Numbered from the stretch's first letter, positions 36,300 through 49,568 are shown. The stretch: 64,000 nucleotides of DNA from Talinum fruticosum (GCA_021018815.1 JAITYX010000022.1:930001-994000); one strand, 5' to 3'. Numbers and translations: made by a program. The notes: a model not told the origin generated them from the sequence alone.

Positions 36300-37120
36300 A
36301 TTCAAATACAATGGACTAATAGATAGTAGTATAAATCACAAAGCCGTTTCAAATTCAAAAGGAGATGAAGACGATCAAATTAAGGAAGCTCAGTGGAAAG
36401 TGATGGTGCAATATGAATGCAGAGAAATGTCTGACACTATTAGAAAATTTATGTTATGTGTGGATGTCCAGACCCACTAGATTAGAAAGTTAAAACGCAC
36501 TGGATTCGAAAGTTAAAATGCATAATTTAGGGCTAGAAAAGGTTTGAGCAAAAAGTAATCAAAATGATGGCACTGTCTGCCACTTGAATACTTTTGACGG
36601 TTGATATTTAAGCATCCCAAGTTGGAATAAAAACGCCATTATTGACAACTCAATATTCAGGAAGCTTTCATGCATGCAGAGTGGTCTTAGTTAGAAGTTA
36701 GAATAAGGTTAGCTGCGCTGGTGGTTGTAGTGTTAAAAATTATGAAATTTTATTACCCCAATTCTGTATGTTTTTTTTTTTTTAAAACTTGCTAATGATT
36801 AAAAAAAGGAAAAACAAAAAACAATTGGCATGGTTTTATTTATATCAGATATACTTAATCAAATTATATTTATAAATGGTGTATGTTTAGGTTAAGATTG
36901 AGGTTTCGAATACATAAGTCCTAGGTTTGCTTCTCCTTTATTATTTGTATTATTGTATTATAGTGTTTTTTATGACTCATCCACATAAAAAACGAATAGC
37001 ACAAATTAATCTATTTATTTTGGATAAATCAATCCTACAAAATTCCTTGAATTCGGAATTGTATTGGCTTAGTATAAAGAAGTAGAAATGTTATATGCAA
37101 ATTAGAAACTTTTATGGTTC
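36300..37120. other. Upstream region of CNL E
   Basis: The first 200 bp carry the 5' flank shared with CNL A. The remainder is AT-rich with a poly(T) run near 36,770. About 37,020-37,110 is similar to 58,745-58,840 upstream of CNL G. No gene. Confidence 0.5.
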
Positions 37121-38869
37121 TAGAATGTTAGGAAATAGAGCAAGAAATATAGCGGAATCAATTTGGATGTGAGATATTCAGAATATAGATAAGAACGCAA
37201 AATAAATGATCAAACACCTATATTTAACAGGAAATTCAAAATAGGGAAAAACCATGGGCAGAAATACAAAATCTCCTAAAACGAATGAGTACCAAATTCA
37301 ATCTCAAGGGGGATGAAAGTACGACAAGATTAGAATATAGAAATTATAAAACTCTCAAACACTCACTCGCAACACCTAAAATGGGCAATTGAGATAAATC
37401 CACAAAAACAAATAATATAGAAGGTGAATGATATTTGGGATGATTTTGGTGAATGAAAATGGTGGGATTTATGATGGAGACCGAAGCCATGATCATTATT
37501 AGCGACAAACAAGGATATAAACTCAGCAATAAACCTAGCAATAACCCCCAAATAACAATTGGAAGAAACCCCAACGGATGAAGACGAACGGCTACAAAGC
37601 AAAGCTGCAGAAAACGACTGCTGGCACCCGACGCTGGCCGTGTCCATTGACACGACCTGCCTGTGTTTGGTGCTGGAGGTCTTCTTCTCGAGTCATCTTT
37701 GAGCACGACCCGTTCTGCTCAAGCACGTTCTAGCTGCAGCGATAAAGTGAGAATATGAGTGGTTTTTAAGTAAAATCTGTCCACCACACCTAACAATCAA
37801 GACTCATGACGGCGTTATTAAAACTTTATCTTATGATCGTCATGTTCCAACATTAAAAGTGTAACCTCATTTCTCTTGTCGCTCTTGAATCTAAAGGGTG
37901 CACATACTCGGTTCAAGGTAGAGTTCTCAAAGTTTCCAAAGGTACTCGAGTCTTCTTTAAGGCTTGTGACATGATGGCCTCTATATCCTACAGCGTTCAG
38001 ATATGGGGGTTCTCTGAGTGTTTATAGTCCCTCATCTTCTTCGTGTTGTACTCTGATACCATTTGTTGGGTTATTTATCCCAAATTTCACCTTGCTTTTC
38101 CATGTCAAATTATCCCATATGCTTTGCCTATAATTCCATTTACGTGGCTTATTATTAGCCCTCACATGCAGCTCATTATAATCACAAATCAAGAATTATT
38201 AGAGGTCCTGCCTTTCTCCACTAACAAACCAGCCGTGCCTTTACATTTGCAGCGGAATACATTAAAATCTTGTGGACTTTAATGGTGTTTCATTTTGGGA
38301 TTATTATTAGCTAAGTTATGAAGAGTTATTTTTATGATGGTAATATTATGATTATTATTTGGATGATTATGGTGACTCTTGACCATCTTCTCCATTGAAG
38401 TGTTTCACATTTTGGGCATCTATAATTGAGTTGATTTGCTTGGCATTCGGTGTGGTCAAATTTGTGTACCTCTATGGCACTTCTTCATGTGGTATAGTCT
38501 CTTCCACCATTTGAGTTTTGAGAGAATTTTGGTATGTTTTGTCTCTCGTTTCTATCCACTTTTTGTTAGAGAGTTTTAGTAACGATCTCGTAGTGTTTAT
38601 AAACCCCTTGAGATCTTGTATTTATTTACATATCCTTGTTACGCTTATTAGCCCATTAAGGTCTACGTTTTGTACTCTCCTTATTATAGTTGATTCGGTT
38701 GCTCATTTGTCGCCCGTGATTTTCTCTCGATTTGGGTTTCCATATAAAAATCCCGGTGTCCATTTCGATATCATTGTTCTTGCCTATACTTCTCTAATAT
38801 CTACATATGTCCTTCTACCTCCTGCTTAATATACTCCAATCAAAATACATTATTTTTCCTAACATAGAA
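37121..38869. mobile_element. TSD-flanked composite with two unlike LTRs
   Basis: A 5-bp direct repeat TAGAA (37,121-37,125 and 38,865-38,869) flanks a unit that starts TGTTAGG and ends CCTAACA. The left LTR-like part (37,126-37,795) is in minus orientation, judged from its GGGAAAAACC box. The right part (38,064-38,864) carries its box in plus orientation (GATTTTCTCTCGATTTGGG). The two are not alike. Between them are about 270 bp with a minus-strand primer-binding site TGGTATCAGAG (38,051-38,061) that fits initiator tRNA-Met. No gag or pol remains. It could be a chimeric non-autonomous retroelement or two overlapping insertions. Confidence 0.5.
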
Positions 38870-40238
38870 GGGAGGGGACGCAGAGGGAGTACAAAGAATT
38901 GAGTGATGCATGAAGAAAGCTTATCTTATGCGTGGGGACATCAAGGACAGTGATGAGGAACCATGTAGAAAATTCAAATGCATGAACAAAGCCTGGTATT
39001 GGCTTATGATTCAATTCACTTGTGTGGGGCCTTCATTATCTTTCTTCCTCGTATTATCTTGATAAGCTTCTTTTAGTTATTCCAAAAGCGTCATTTCACT
39101 TTCCTCATCGTAGGGCCTTTGCTCCAAAAGCATCTGCATTCTGTCATATTTATTCTATTTTCTTGGGGTCTTTTTTTCATGGGTGGATTCTTTTTTGGAG
39201 TGTGAATTTGCAGTTCTCATTTCACTGTCTGTTGTTTGGATTACTGACAACTATGTATGCTGCTTGACGTGAGTAACGGTCAGTTGGAGCAAAATTTTCA
39301 AGATCAAGAGAGAATTGCAAATTGTGGTTGACATCGACTGACTATCAAGCAGTAAAATTAACCCAATTGATGATCATGTTGCAGAGATCTGACAAAACGA
39401 ACAAGCACCATTTAGGTAGGCATTAAGGCCTCCCACAAAAGGAATTAATCTCACTACCTGTTTAGTTGTCATTATAATCTTAGAATTCATTCTTGTAGGG
39501 CCTTAGCTTTTGAATTCACAACCTTTTTAAAATTATTACTCTCTTGGACATTTCAAAGCTGCCTTCTAACTAATTTTTGAGGGAAACAAGAATATTAATT
39601 TGGTTCCCCGATTATAGTTAAATAAATGTGAATGTTATCGACTACTTTTAAACACTGAGTTATCAATTTGTTCATTTTGGCAGATTTTGATTGGTTCTTA
39701 TTTTAGTATTTGCTGTTTGGATTTACTAGTGATTGCGTTTGAGGCTCTTGAGCTCTGATTTGGAGCTAAAATGAAGCAGAGGTCCTTAAGCTCTCAACAT
39801 TGTATAGCAGTGATGGCAAAGAGTGTTTGAACAGCAGAGAGCAGTGTCCCCAAGTCCATTCTTTGTTTTTACATGAAAGGTGAGGAACAGATCAACTGCA
39901 AGAGGAATATTGCTACGGTTAATAAACATTTCTAGCAGATGCCTGTATCATGTTGGAGGATTTTCTACAGCAGATTATCATTATATTGGTTTTCAAAGTT
40001 GAGCTACTTGGCATAGTTAAGCTCATCAAGCTCTGATTTTCTTTGGCTCATGGCACATGGTGTTTAGGAAGAACAGTTTCAACTGCGGGGCCATGGATAA
40101 TGATACACACCATCCCCATCCCATCAGTTTGACTCAATCAGATTTCACTAGCAAGCATTTATGCTCTTGAAGGATGTTGATAAATTACTATCAAAGTAAC
40201 ACAAAGAATTGAAAAACAGAAAGTGGTTAATCTATCTG
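38870..40238. other. Distal upstream region of CNL E
   Basis: Contains the conserved stretch 39,630-39,870, also seen at 14,560-14,815. Around 38,895-38,950 it resembles the CNL upstream flank at 48,535-48,600. No convincing gene. Confidence 0.45.
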
Positions 40239-40880
40239 TAAGGAATGTATGGGATCAAGATGGATGTAGAAGATGGATGCAAAACAAGATCACGGAATAC
40301 AGTAAAAGAACGATAATAAAACAAACCTCACAATCAAACACTGATTTACGTGAAAACCCAATATGGGAAAATCACAGGCAGCAAGATGAATGAAATCCAC
40401 TACAAAAGAAGAGAATACGAACGATCTCAAACCGATGTGCCCAAACTAGATTAACAATAAAAGATTACAATCTCACTCAATCACTCTCTCACAAATCAAG
40501 AAAAAATGGGGATTAACTTTTGGTGGATGAAGACTCCTCTCAATAGCCTTTTGAAGTCACTCACAATGTGTCTTGGAAGCACACCCGTATTACCCAGCAA
40601 ACGGCAAATAACGCAGATAAAACCAAAGCAGTTGAAGAGCCGAAGGCCACCACGGGTCGTGGGCTGAACCGTGGTGGCCAGATTTCGTCGGGCAAATTCC
40701 TGCCCATGGCCACGGTTCCGCAGGGAGGAAGCAAGGCAGACCGTGGTGCATGAAAAATGCAGCTTGGCAAGAGATTATGTGCAGCAACAAGTAATGGGAA
40801 GTAAAGACAAATCAATGTTGGGTTGCACATGGCCAAGATTAAATAGTCATATGTATGTGCGTCCTTTAGCATGATTGATA
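40239..40880 (-). mobile_element. Probable LTR remnant, copia type
   Basis: The stretch starting TGTAAGG near 40,239 carries the box ACGTGAAAACCCAATATGGG and AAAATCACAGG, followed by a short GC-rich core (40,610-40,745). This is the same plan as the LTRs at 51,013 and 49,569. The right end and target duplication were not found, so the limits are approximate. Confidence 0.45.
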
Positions 40881-41079
40881 TCCACTGCATTGCGATTTAG
40901 GTTTAATTTTTCCTGAGTTCATTATTGATACGCTTTTTAAACCCTTTTTTTTGGGGGGTATCATACACGCAGTTCTTGTTATTATATATGGGTAAATTAC
41001 ACAAGACAACTGTTTGGCTTCCAAAGCAAAGAAAGCAAGGGTTGAACGTTCAAATGTAGTGAAAAGAACATAAAGTGGC

Positions 41080-42240
41080 TGCCACTATAATCCTTTGTGA
41101 GCTCATCACTTGTTGGAGAATCTCACTTGGCAGCAATGTCATTGTTGATATGCCAATTCCACCACAAGTCCTGTAGTGTAGAGCCGTCATTATGGTTCAG
41201 ATAGTTACCCTGTAGACAGCAATGAAAGTAAGCATCAATCTAAAAAATCTTGCCGCCTTAAAAGTTTGCCTGGTTAATGTTTGTCCTTAGTTGAAAAACC
41301 TGGCTCAGCACCAATCATATTTAGAATGCCATGGCCAGGGACAATATCTGAAGCACCAAGAAATGCTGGCCCCAGTGCTCACTTTGACTATGAAGCCATC
41401 GCTCTGCATTTTAGTGGCCAGACACCATTTCTGACAGGTCCAAGACTGCAAAACAAATGCAGACATTACTAGATAATTTCAGTTAGTTAAAATATTGATT
41501 AGCATAACTATAGCTATATCAATTATGAACTTTATATGCGGAACTAAGCCATTGAGTTTAAGACTCACACCTGGTTACCAATATTGGCATCGACATCAAG
41601 CTTGAGATTTCCGAGTATAATCATGTACGCATTAATCGCCACACCACTTACAGCAGGAGTTGGACTACTACAGACCCCCACAACTCCAATTAGGATCAAT
41701 GATGCCACTCTTTCTTCGAATAGGATACAACGTTTCAGGTACAACAATAAGCCATAGCAATATTTCATGACATTGTTAATAGTCTAGTGAAATTTATGCA
41801 ACCATATAGTGATGGCAAGCTGATTAATTATAATTTAATAACATAATGTCGTCTCTCCAGTCCACAAAAAGACAAAGTCAGCCTTTTTTTTTTGTAAAAA
41901 CATTGGCCTCTAGGAGAAAAACTATTATTCTCAGAAATTAGAGAGCAGTTAAGGCACCATATGAAGGCACGGTCGATATCATGTTGTATTGCTAAATTTA
42001 CTGGCTTAACATGTTACTGGTGAAAGCATAACAAAGTCTGTTTCAAGTGCCAGATATTACGTTACCAGTGTCCTCCACATAATATCTAAATTTACCCTTT
42101 CCATTCCCTAGGTTTGGCACTTGATGCCCCCAAAGCTGTATTGGTAATCTAAAAATAATTAGCTCAGCTGAAGCATGAAAACTTACCCCCATTTTTTTTG
42201 CTGCCCAAGTATTTCTGTGGCCCGGCATTGTCAATGACAG
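41080..42240. repeat. Spacer repeat with exon-like blocks 3' of CNL F
   Basis: A divergent copy of the spacer blocks. On the minus strand, 41,570-41,720 is open and reads ASLILIGVVGVCSSPTPAV, then NAYMIILGNLKLDVDANIG, followed by a possible splice donor (CAG then GTGTGA). It aligns with the ILIGGAVV block at 27,040. Another open stretch at 42,050-42,160 reads PNLGNGKGKFRYYVEDTGN. I do not recognise the family. These are the best hints that a second gene was amplified with the CNLs. Confidence 0.45.
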
Positions 42241-42740
42241 ACAAGTGTTGAGTAATGGAGCCTAATAATATGGGCTTTAATTATCAAGAGTGTTTTGCAT
42301 TGGCACGGTCAAGGAAGCAATGGCACGTTCATGACTGAAGTTGGCATGGACAAGGAGTTAGCTAGGCGAAAGTGCAGGAATTTGGCAGCAAGCTGGCACG
42401 GTCAAGATCGTGCCTACTGGCAAGACCGTGCCAAGTGCCTGGCATGGTTCTTTGCCCGACTGTTCGTTTTTGCTTCCGTTATGCGTTATATGCTTGGTGT
42501 TTATGAGGATTAATGTGTAATTATGTGAGGTTAGGCTATATATTGAGACCTAAGGGCCTCCATTGCTGCATCCCAAAAACACACAAAGCTTCCTCTTGTA
42601 ATCAAAATCATCTAGTGAATTGTTAGTGGTTTTTTCCCAGTTTTGGGTTTTGCCACGTTAAAAATTTCGTGTCTCATTTTCTCGCTTTCTCTTTGCTTTT
42701 GTCTGCTATTGTTGCTGTGGCTCTTGATCCTAACAAGAAG
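42241..42740 (+). mobile_element. Solo LTR of a copia-type element
   Basis: The LTR spans 42,246-42,735 (490 bp), starting TGTTGAG and ending CCTAACA. The flanking 5-mers ACAAG and AGAAG differ at one base. The box TGGTTTTTTCCCAGTTTTGG with CCACGTTAAAA lies about 100 bp before its end and gives plus orientation. No internal sequence remains. Confidence 0.7.
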
Positions 42741-42899
42741 TTGTAACATGTTCTTTCTTCTTTGGGTGAGATATTGCTGGATGCCACAGAGTTGATAGTC
42801 CTCGTTCCTTCTAAATTGACAAAGCATTGAATGAAATGTCGATGATCTTGCGGAGGAATCGTTAAATTCAGTAGAATCTGATCAACCAAACTCAATGCC

Positions 42900-43140
42900 A
42901 CATCAGTCTAAGCTCAAAGGAGACTAACCAATCTTTTGGAATAACAACAGCATTTTTATCCTCGACACCTGTTGTTACTGAGAGGGATGGGAATAAGGTA
43001 GCCCACTCTCTTGCTAAGGGTAGTTGCGTTGGGCCGGAACAGATTTGGGTGGGTGTATGCCCAACCCATATCTCTCCTATTGTGAACATTGATAATTGAC
43101 AATGAACTAATCTTGATTGGCTCTAAAAAAAATTTTAAAA
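42900..43140 (+). pseudogene. LINE 3' end: RNase H tail
   Basis: The plus strand reads VVTERDGNKVAHSLAKG and stops after ISPIVNIDN. The motif RDGNxVAHxLAK is characteristic of the RNase H-like domain near the end of plant L1-type LINE polyproteins. It is followed by an A-rich tail (about 43,120-43,145). The rest of the LINE is absent, as usual for 5'-truncated insertions. Confidence 0.65.
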
Positions 43141-43144
43141 AAAC

Positions 43145-44152
43145 TTACAAGAACATGTATGCTCCTAGGCCATATCAATACTTTCCTTCTGATTATGCTG
43201 CAATAACAAGCAATTGCCCAAAGTTTTTCACTAACAGATATAAGTTTTTAATCCTATCTGCAGGCCACACAAGATGGGAAAACAATGAATAAAAACTAAT
43301 GGATAACTATAGCATTTAAATTCACATACTAATAAGAAACTTGATATTTCAATTTTTCAGAAATACATCAAAGTCTACATAATTTGTTTCAAATGAGTAA
43401 GTATCCTAATCTGAACTTGACTCAGAGGAGAGGAACCCTGGTGCATTGGAAAAGCAAGGCTAAGAAACAGATTAGCAGATCAAGAGCGCACTACTTTGGT
43501 CTATAAGTCAACTACAAATGCACAAACAATATGGACTGTTTGAGAATGTTCAGGTATCTTCCTGATGGAACTTCTGTAGTAGGTTGGATAACTTCCATAG
43601 CCACTAAAAATAGTCACTCAACACCAAGTAATGGAATGAGTTCAGCAACTGATCAATGTACGTATGCATCTTTTTCCATCCTAAAAGGTCCACAAGAATG
43701 TACAATTCCAGCAGCATATAAGCGTTTCTTTTTGCAACAATATTTCATAACCATATTTCATGACATTCTTAATACGAAAATGTAACAATATATTTAGCGG
43801 CTTCCAATGAAGTATATTTTACTAGATATAAATCCACCATTTGCTTTGACTTCTAGATTGATTGATTACTAGACAGCTAACATAATTTAATGACAACTCA
43901 CAAAGAAAACTTTATGGATGACATTAGTGCTATTTGCTTTTGAAAATAACACAGAAAATTTCAAATGAATACAACTGAAGTCCCTGGGTCCCTAACCTAC
44001 CTTGCCCCAATTAGACTTCGTCACTGCTTGGAAAAAAAGAATTAGTATGAGAACCAGGGAATTGTGGGAAGCAACAATGATAATGGAAACGTGACAGGTT
44101 TTGATGTGTTGAATGTGTTACCTTAATTCCCTATTCGCCAGTACTCGGAAAA
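43145..44152. other. 3' flank of CNL F
   Basis: No gene recognised. From about 43,790 the sequence resembles the 3' flank of CNL B (17,040-17,250) and the other CNLs. The stretch just below the CNL F stop is the usual conserved downstream flank. Confidence 0.5.
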
Positions 44153-47100
44153 TCAGGAAATATAGATGTCAGAGATGTGTTGAATGTTTGGCCAGTCTTC
44201 CCCGGTGGGTTTGCGGCATCGTTCGCTGAGGCCCTCAGAACAGTCTGAAATCCAAAGGGTTTTGAGGGAGGTGAGTTCCGGCATCCATTCTGGCACTGAC
44301 TCCAGTTCTTTACAACTACAAATACTCAGAGATTGGAGAGCAGTGAGGTAGCGCATCCCATCTGGCAATTTCACCATCTTTGGTAGATCATTTAATTCCA
44401 AGGAACGGAGGGAGTGATGAAGGCAATGCCATGGCATCTCATAATCGATATCTTCCTCTCCCTCCCCCTCTTCATATCCTCCTCCCTCTCCCTCTCCTGC
44501 TTTGCTTAGACTCACATGGGGCAAACTGTATAAAACTAAGCTCTCCAAGGCAGTGAGATGCTCCAACCCTCCATTCACAATCTTCAATTTATCGCAATCC
44601 TGGATTTGAAGCTCTCGCAGAGATGAGGAGCAGCTACAGAACACATCCTTAACTTCTGATAAACTCTCCACCTCGTCATCCCAGCTTATTACCACGGCCT
44701 TGAGACACTGAAAAGCCTCTAACGGCAGCACCAATTTGAGATGCCCCGCTGTGTCAGTTTTCACACTCCTTAATTTGGAATTCCCAGACTCGATCCTTCC
44801 CATTATTCGCAGATTTACATTGTAATTATATATCGCCAGTTCTTCCACGTTGGGGCAAAGAGGCATAGATGCCAAGTTGGGGCAACCCCGTATTTTCAAC
44901 TTAGAAACGGAGGGGAATGAGGGCAATAGTAGACCATGTTCTTGGTTAGTGTTACCATCATCTCTCCACCATCCTTTCAACTTTGGTAGACCATATAATT
45001 CGAGCTGCTCAAGGGAGGGAAAGAATGATTCTTGAGATTCCAAAGCTCCTACACCACTGCTATTCCTACTCATTGTCGTATTCTCTATGTATTCCAAACC
45101 ATCCAATGCCTCAAGTGCTAAAGATTTCAGCTTACGTAGTTTTCCAAGCATTTCTAGGTGCTGCAACTTACGACATGCTTCAAGCTTGATACTGACAAGG
45201 TTTGGGAGAGAGATGGTTAGGTTCTCTTCTCTTGCCCAATTCGGCATTTTCCCTCCAAAATACCCTTGCAGTTTCAATCCTCTGACATTAGGATGGGGTT
45301 TGAGTTCTTCCCACAATGCCTCATCAAAGTCGCTCTTGGGAAACCCAATAGCAATCTCAGTCAAATATTGGTGTTGACTTAGATAGCCTCTGTCCGTACC
45401 ATTTTCCATGAAATACGTAGCATCTGCAGGGATATAACCGATCTGGATAAACAAAACACCTTTTAGGTTCTTGAGAGCTTTTATCTGTTGTAGCTGATCA
45501 ACAAGTCCCCGCTTCTCACCGGATGTTCTATTACCTACTACAAACAAAGGAAGCTTCTGAAGGCAACTTAACTTTCCTATACCCCTAGGCATAGAAGCCA
45601 GGCTCTCGCAGTAGCTTGTATCCAACACCCTAAGCTTTGTCAGTTTGCTTAAACCTATCGGTAATTCCCTGAGGCCCATGCACCGTACTAATCTTAAGGT
45701 TTCCAAATTACGTAGATTTGTAATTGGATAAGGGAGTGCCTCTAGGTTACGATTATTAGATAGATCAAGATATCGTAGATGCACTAGCTTACCCAATGTA
45801 CTTGGCAAACGTTTTATGTCTAAATGACTCAAACCCAACGCTCTTAAGCATATCGAATTAGCTAGTAAGGTGCATAGATCCTTGTCACTTAGGTGCCTTT
45901 GAGAATGAACACCTATATGAACAAAAGTACGAATCTTAGGACTAGGCAAAGAGCTCTTTTTATCGAAGTGATTTGCAAAATCATTGTAGGACAAATGTCG
46001 AACTTTACTATTTAAATCACATGGAATGGAATTGGCTACGTGAATCTCCTTTCCTGCTACTTCTTGCGCTATGTCGTGCATAAGATTATGCACTTTACAA
46101 GATTTGATTTCACCGTACACATCTATGCGTACATCTCGGAAAAAGCCTCTCCTCAACAATATCGAAAAATATTCTTCACCGAGATCTTCTATGCTTTGAC
46201 CTTTCAACGGGACAATATAATCGTGTGCTATCCACATATTAATCAACATCTCCTTCTCAATGTCATAATCTTTAGGAAATAGTGCACAGTAACTGAAGCA
46301 TGTCTTCAATGAGGAATTTAGATTATGGTAAGTGTGCTTCAATATAGTCTTGATGTCACCATCCTCATCTTGTTTAATTGCATGTAATCCCATCTCCCGG
46401 AACATGACCCACTTCTCCTTACCTTGATCATGCAGAAAACTCCCTATCGTTGTTATAGAAAAAGGAACATTAGCACAGTATCTTTTAACAATCTCTCGAC
46501 CAATTTCAACTAATTCTGCAGGGTATATTTGCCCATGCATATGTCCAAAAGAGGACATCTCAAATAGACGCCATGAATCCACATCCGACAATCCTTCTAA
46601 TTTATGTGGGTGCTCATCTCCTACTATGGTGGATGTCTTTTCTGAAAGTGTAGTCACCACAATCCAACTTCCCCTTAGACCACTCATCAGGAACTTCGCC
46701 AACTTATTCCATTGAAGGCGATTCTCATTCCATACGTCATCCAAAACAAGAAAATACTTCTTTCCTGCAAGCTGCTCTTGAATTTGTGTCTGTAGGTGCT
46801 CAACTGCTAAGTTCTCATGATTTTGACGTGTGGCCGAGTGTAGAATCTTACAGAGAGTTGCCTTGAAATCTAAACCTTTAGCATCTTCATCAAAGACACA
46901 AGTCCACAATCTCACTGGGAAGTTTTCTTTAATCCTTGGATCGTTAAAAACGAGTTGGGCAAGAGTGGTTTTCCCTAACCCTCCAATTCCCACAATGGCA
47001 AGGCAGCAAACATCTTGTTGAACAACAGGGTCTAGCAATCTACCCACAATCTTCTCTACATCGTCCTCTCTTCCAATAATATCCTGGGTACGCACATAAG

Positions 47101-47604
47101 AGCACGTTTCTTCCTTTCTCCAACGGGTTGGTTGATTAGCAAGCTTTGAGTTTGGTTGGAAGTTAGGCTTAAAACCAAACATAATATGGTAATTAGCAAT
47201 GTTATCCAACCTCTGCCTAATTTCCTTAATCCCTCGGGACATTTTATAAGCAGAAGCAAGGGGTTGAAGCGAGCAAATAAAAGACTCACCTTTCGCTTCT
47301 TGGAGTCATGATCATCCTTTCTGAGTTTCCGCTGTGCCAGAGTGGCAAACCCATGAAGCAAATCCTCGGCATCATAAACAACATCCTTGAGCTCATCGAT
47401 ATACAGTTGAGCTAGACGGTGGAGGTCCACTTGCTTCTGCTTGGAGTCAGCATCGTCGAGCACAGCCTTGGCAATGCTGACGGTGCGTTCGAGCTTCTTA
47501 AGCTCCGATGTGTAACCCAAAATGGAGAAAAGTTCTCTAAGCTCTGAACATTGTAGGGTTTGAAAGATAGTTTGGGCAGCAGAAAACACCGTTCCCAAGT
47601 CCAT
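44153..47604 (-). CDS. CNL F: near-intact RGA2-like CC-NB-ARC-LRR receptor gene, one frameshift
   Basis: This is the best-preserved receptor gene in the cluster. The ATG at 47,602-47,604 is the paralog start. The first 116 codons form the coiled coil (DVVYDAEDLLHGF near 74-86). One base is missing in a G run at 47,260-47,263; paralogs A, E and G have one more base there. The frame then runs without a stop for over 1,000 codons. Counted from the Met at 47,242: P-loop GIGGLGKTTLAQ at 85-96, kinase-2 YFLVLDDVW at 163-171, RNBS-B GSWIVVTT at 191-198, ANVPFSI for GLPLA near 257-263, RNBS-D CFSYCALFPKD at 315-325, MHD at 388-390, LRRs from about 465 to the end. The C-terminus matches the family (GEDWPNIQHISDIYIS). 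If the missing base is an assembly error the protein is about 1,150 residues, normal for the family. A product starting at 47,242 would lack the coiled coil. Confidence 0.9.
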
Positions 47605-49568
47605 TGTATGATTTAAGGAAAACGTGAACAATAGACTGTGGGTGATACTGCAGTTGGAAGGATGTATTCGGGACTAAAACGGGAGTTTAATGGATGCAGC
47701 AAGTTAATTCTTTTGTGAAAAAGAGGATGGGGAGAGGGGGATACAACGAATATGTTACGTTACTCATTATCAAATACAGTAACTTCGTTGACCTTATCTT
47801 CCATTATAATCAAACACTGTCTCCACAATTCTTCGCTATCAGTTTAAATAAAATTTGAACTAATAAGGATAAAATTTGAACTAATAAAGTTTTTGGAACC
47901 GACCTTTCAATATGATCTCATATTAAAGTGTTCAATAATGTACACAATTAGTCACTAATAATTGGTACATTATACGACTTTGTTGATATTTAGTTTAATT
48001 GACTAATAGAATGTTATTTTATTTTAGTGTAGCTTTTTCTCCAAAGAATTACATGTATATATTAATTTTTAAATAATTAGTGTAGTTGAGAGTTATACTG
48101 CAGATAATGAACAAAATTCTTCTAACCAAATTTCTTTTAACTCAATCGCCACTACAGTAAAACTTTGTATCGTTACGCGAGTAAGTTTCTTCCTAGCTTT
48201 ACACTGATGAATATGAAAAAGGCAATAAGTATGGTGAACAAAAACATCATGTATAAAAATTTAAAGGAAATCGGGAAAATTTGATTTGACACAATAATAC
48301 CACCCGAACCAAATGTAAATTTATTGAGCAAACTGAACCCGATATGAGCAGAACCAGACTGATGTTACCCCAAAGTCAGCATGATTAAACCATTTAGTAT
48401 TATAATTTTTTGTTATTTTTGAATAAATCTAACATACTTTTTAAACTTGATCCGAAATTAAAAGATTTAAATTTAAAACAAGATGAACATCATAATTAGG
48501 CAAGCTCGGTGGAAAGTAATGAAGCAAGGTGAGTACGTACAAAGTAATGTGTTATACAGGAAGAGAGCTTATCTTATGCGCGTTGTGTAGGGACCCTCGA
48601 GCTAGTGATCAAATACTAAACGCGTTGGAAAGTTCAAATGCAGATAATTTCATCATCAGGGCAGGTCCTGATCAAGCCTCCTATGAATTGAATTCTGGGT
48701 CACTGACCTGATACATGCAGCTCAGATTTCACCTTCAATTCGACGGGCTTTAATTAGCTCTTATATTTCATAAGCTATCTCTAAATTATTGCTCCATCTG
48801 TATCGCATTTTAATTTGCATGGTTCCCCACATATAGTTGAATATAAATGCATGTTATTGATTACTTTTCAACATGGGTTATCAATCTATGTGTTCATTTT
48901 TGGCCGAATTTGACTGTTTCATTAATTGCGCCAAGTTACTATTTCACATACGTGCACACTTTTGTGAGAAGAGGCGCTTGAAATTTATGTGTTGTCTTTA
49001 TTTACCTTTTGAAAAAAATTTCTTATTTCACTTTTGCTGTTGGATTTACTAGCAACTGGGGAATCCTCAAAAGCGATATCTCTATTATCTACTAACATTC
49101 AATAACGTACGATCACACAATTAGTACAGTCGTCAAGAACACATTCCTCCTGAAAGCAAAGGAAAAGTTCACCATCCTTACAAATTCGGCAAAACATCTA
49201 ACACGAGTTTTACAAGGGCAAGAAAGAATGGTTCTGATACAGAAGCTCGTGTACTATAACTGCTATTCCCCTGCTTTCTTTATTCTCTATGTACTCCAAG
49301 TTTCTTAAAGAATTTAACTACTAACTCACAGCACTTGAACAATATGAGAAGGAAAAGGCGTTCAGGGCATACACTAGAAGTCTGCAAGAGGAAGGTAGTG
49401 TGTAGCCAATCACTTTGACTCGGAGACAAATGCATATTTACAAGTCTTGTAAATTGTAATTGCCCATTGTCTAAAATTTAGCCTTTTTTGTTTGTTTGGG
49501 GGTATCCAGGTCCATATCCATGTCAGAGGTTCGGACGTCTCTTACATGATTACTTTAGGTAAACAAGA
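47605..49568. other. Upstream region of CNL F
   Basis: AT-rich and without a recognisable gene. The conserved CNL upstream flank recurs at about 48,480-48,560, and 48,850-49,060 resembles 14,560-14,700 and 39,630-39,730. An open stretch at 48,529-48,711 on the plus strand has no recognisable features. Confidence 0.5.

Noticed and set aside
40568..40890. Frames in the GC-rich part of the LTR remnant
   Set aside because: Present on both strands and explained by LTR core composition.
42295..42513. Open frame inside the plus-oriented solo LTR
   Set aside because: It lies within LTR sequence and shows no domain; most likely chance.
47230..47270. Intron instead of a frameshift in CNL F
   Set aside because: The two frames overlap and paralogs align without a gap apart from one missing base; there is no room for an intron.
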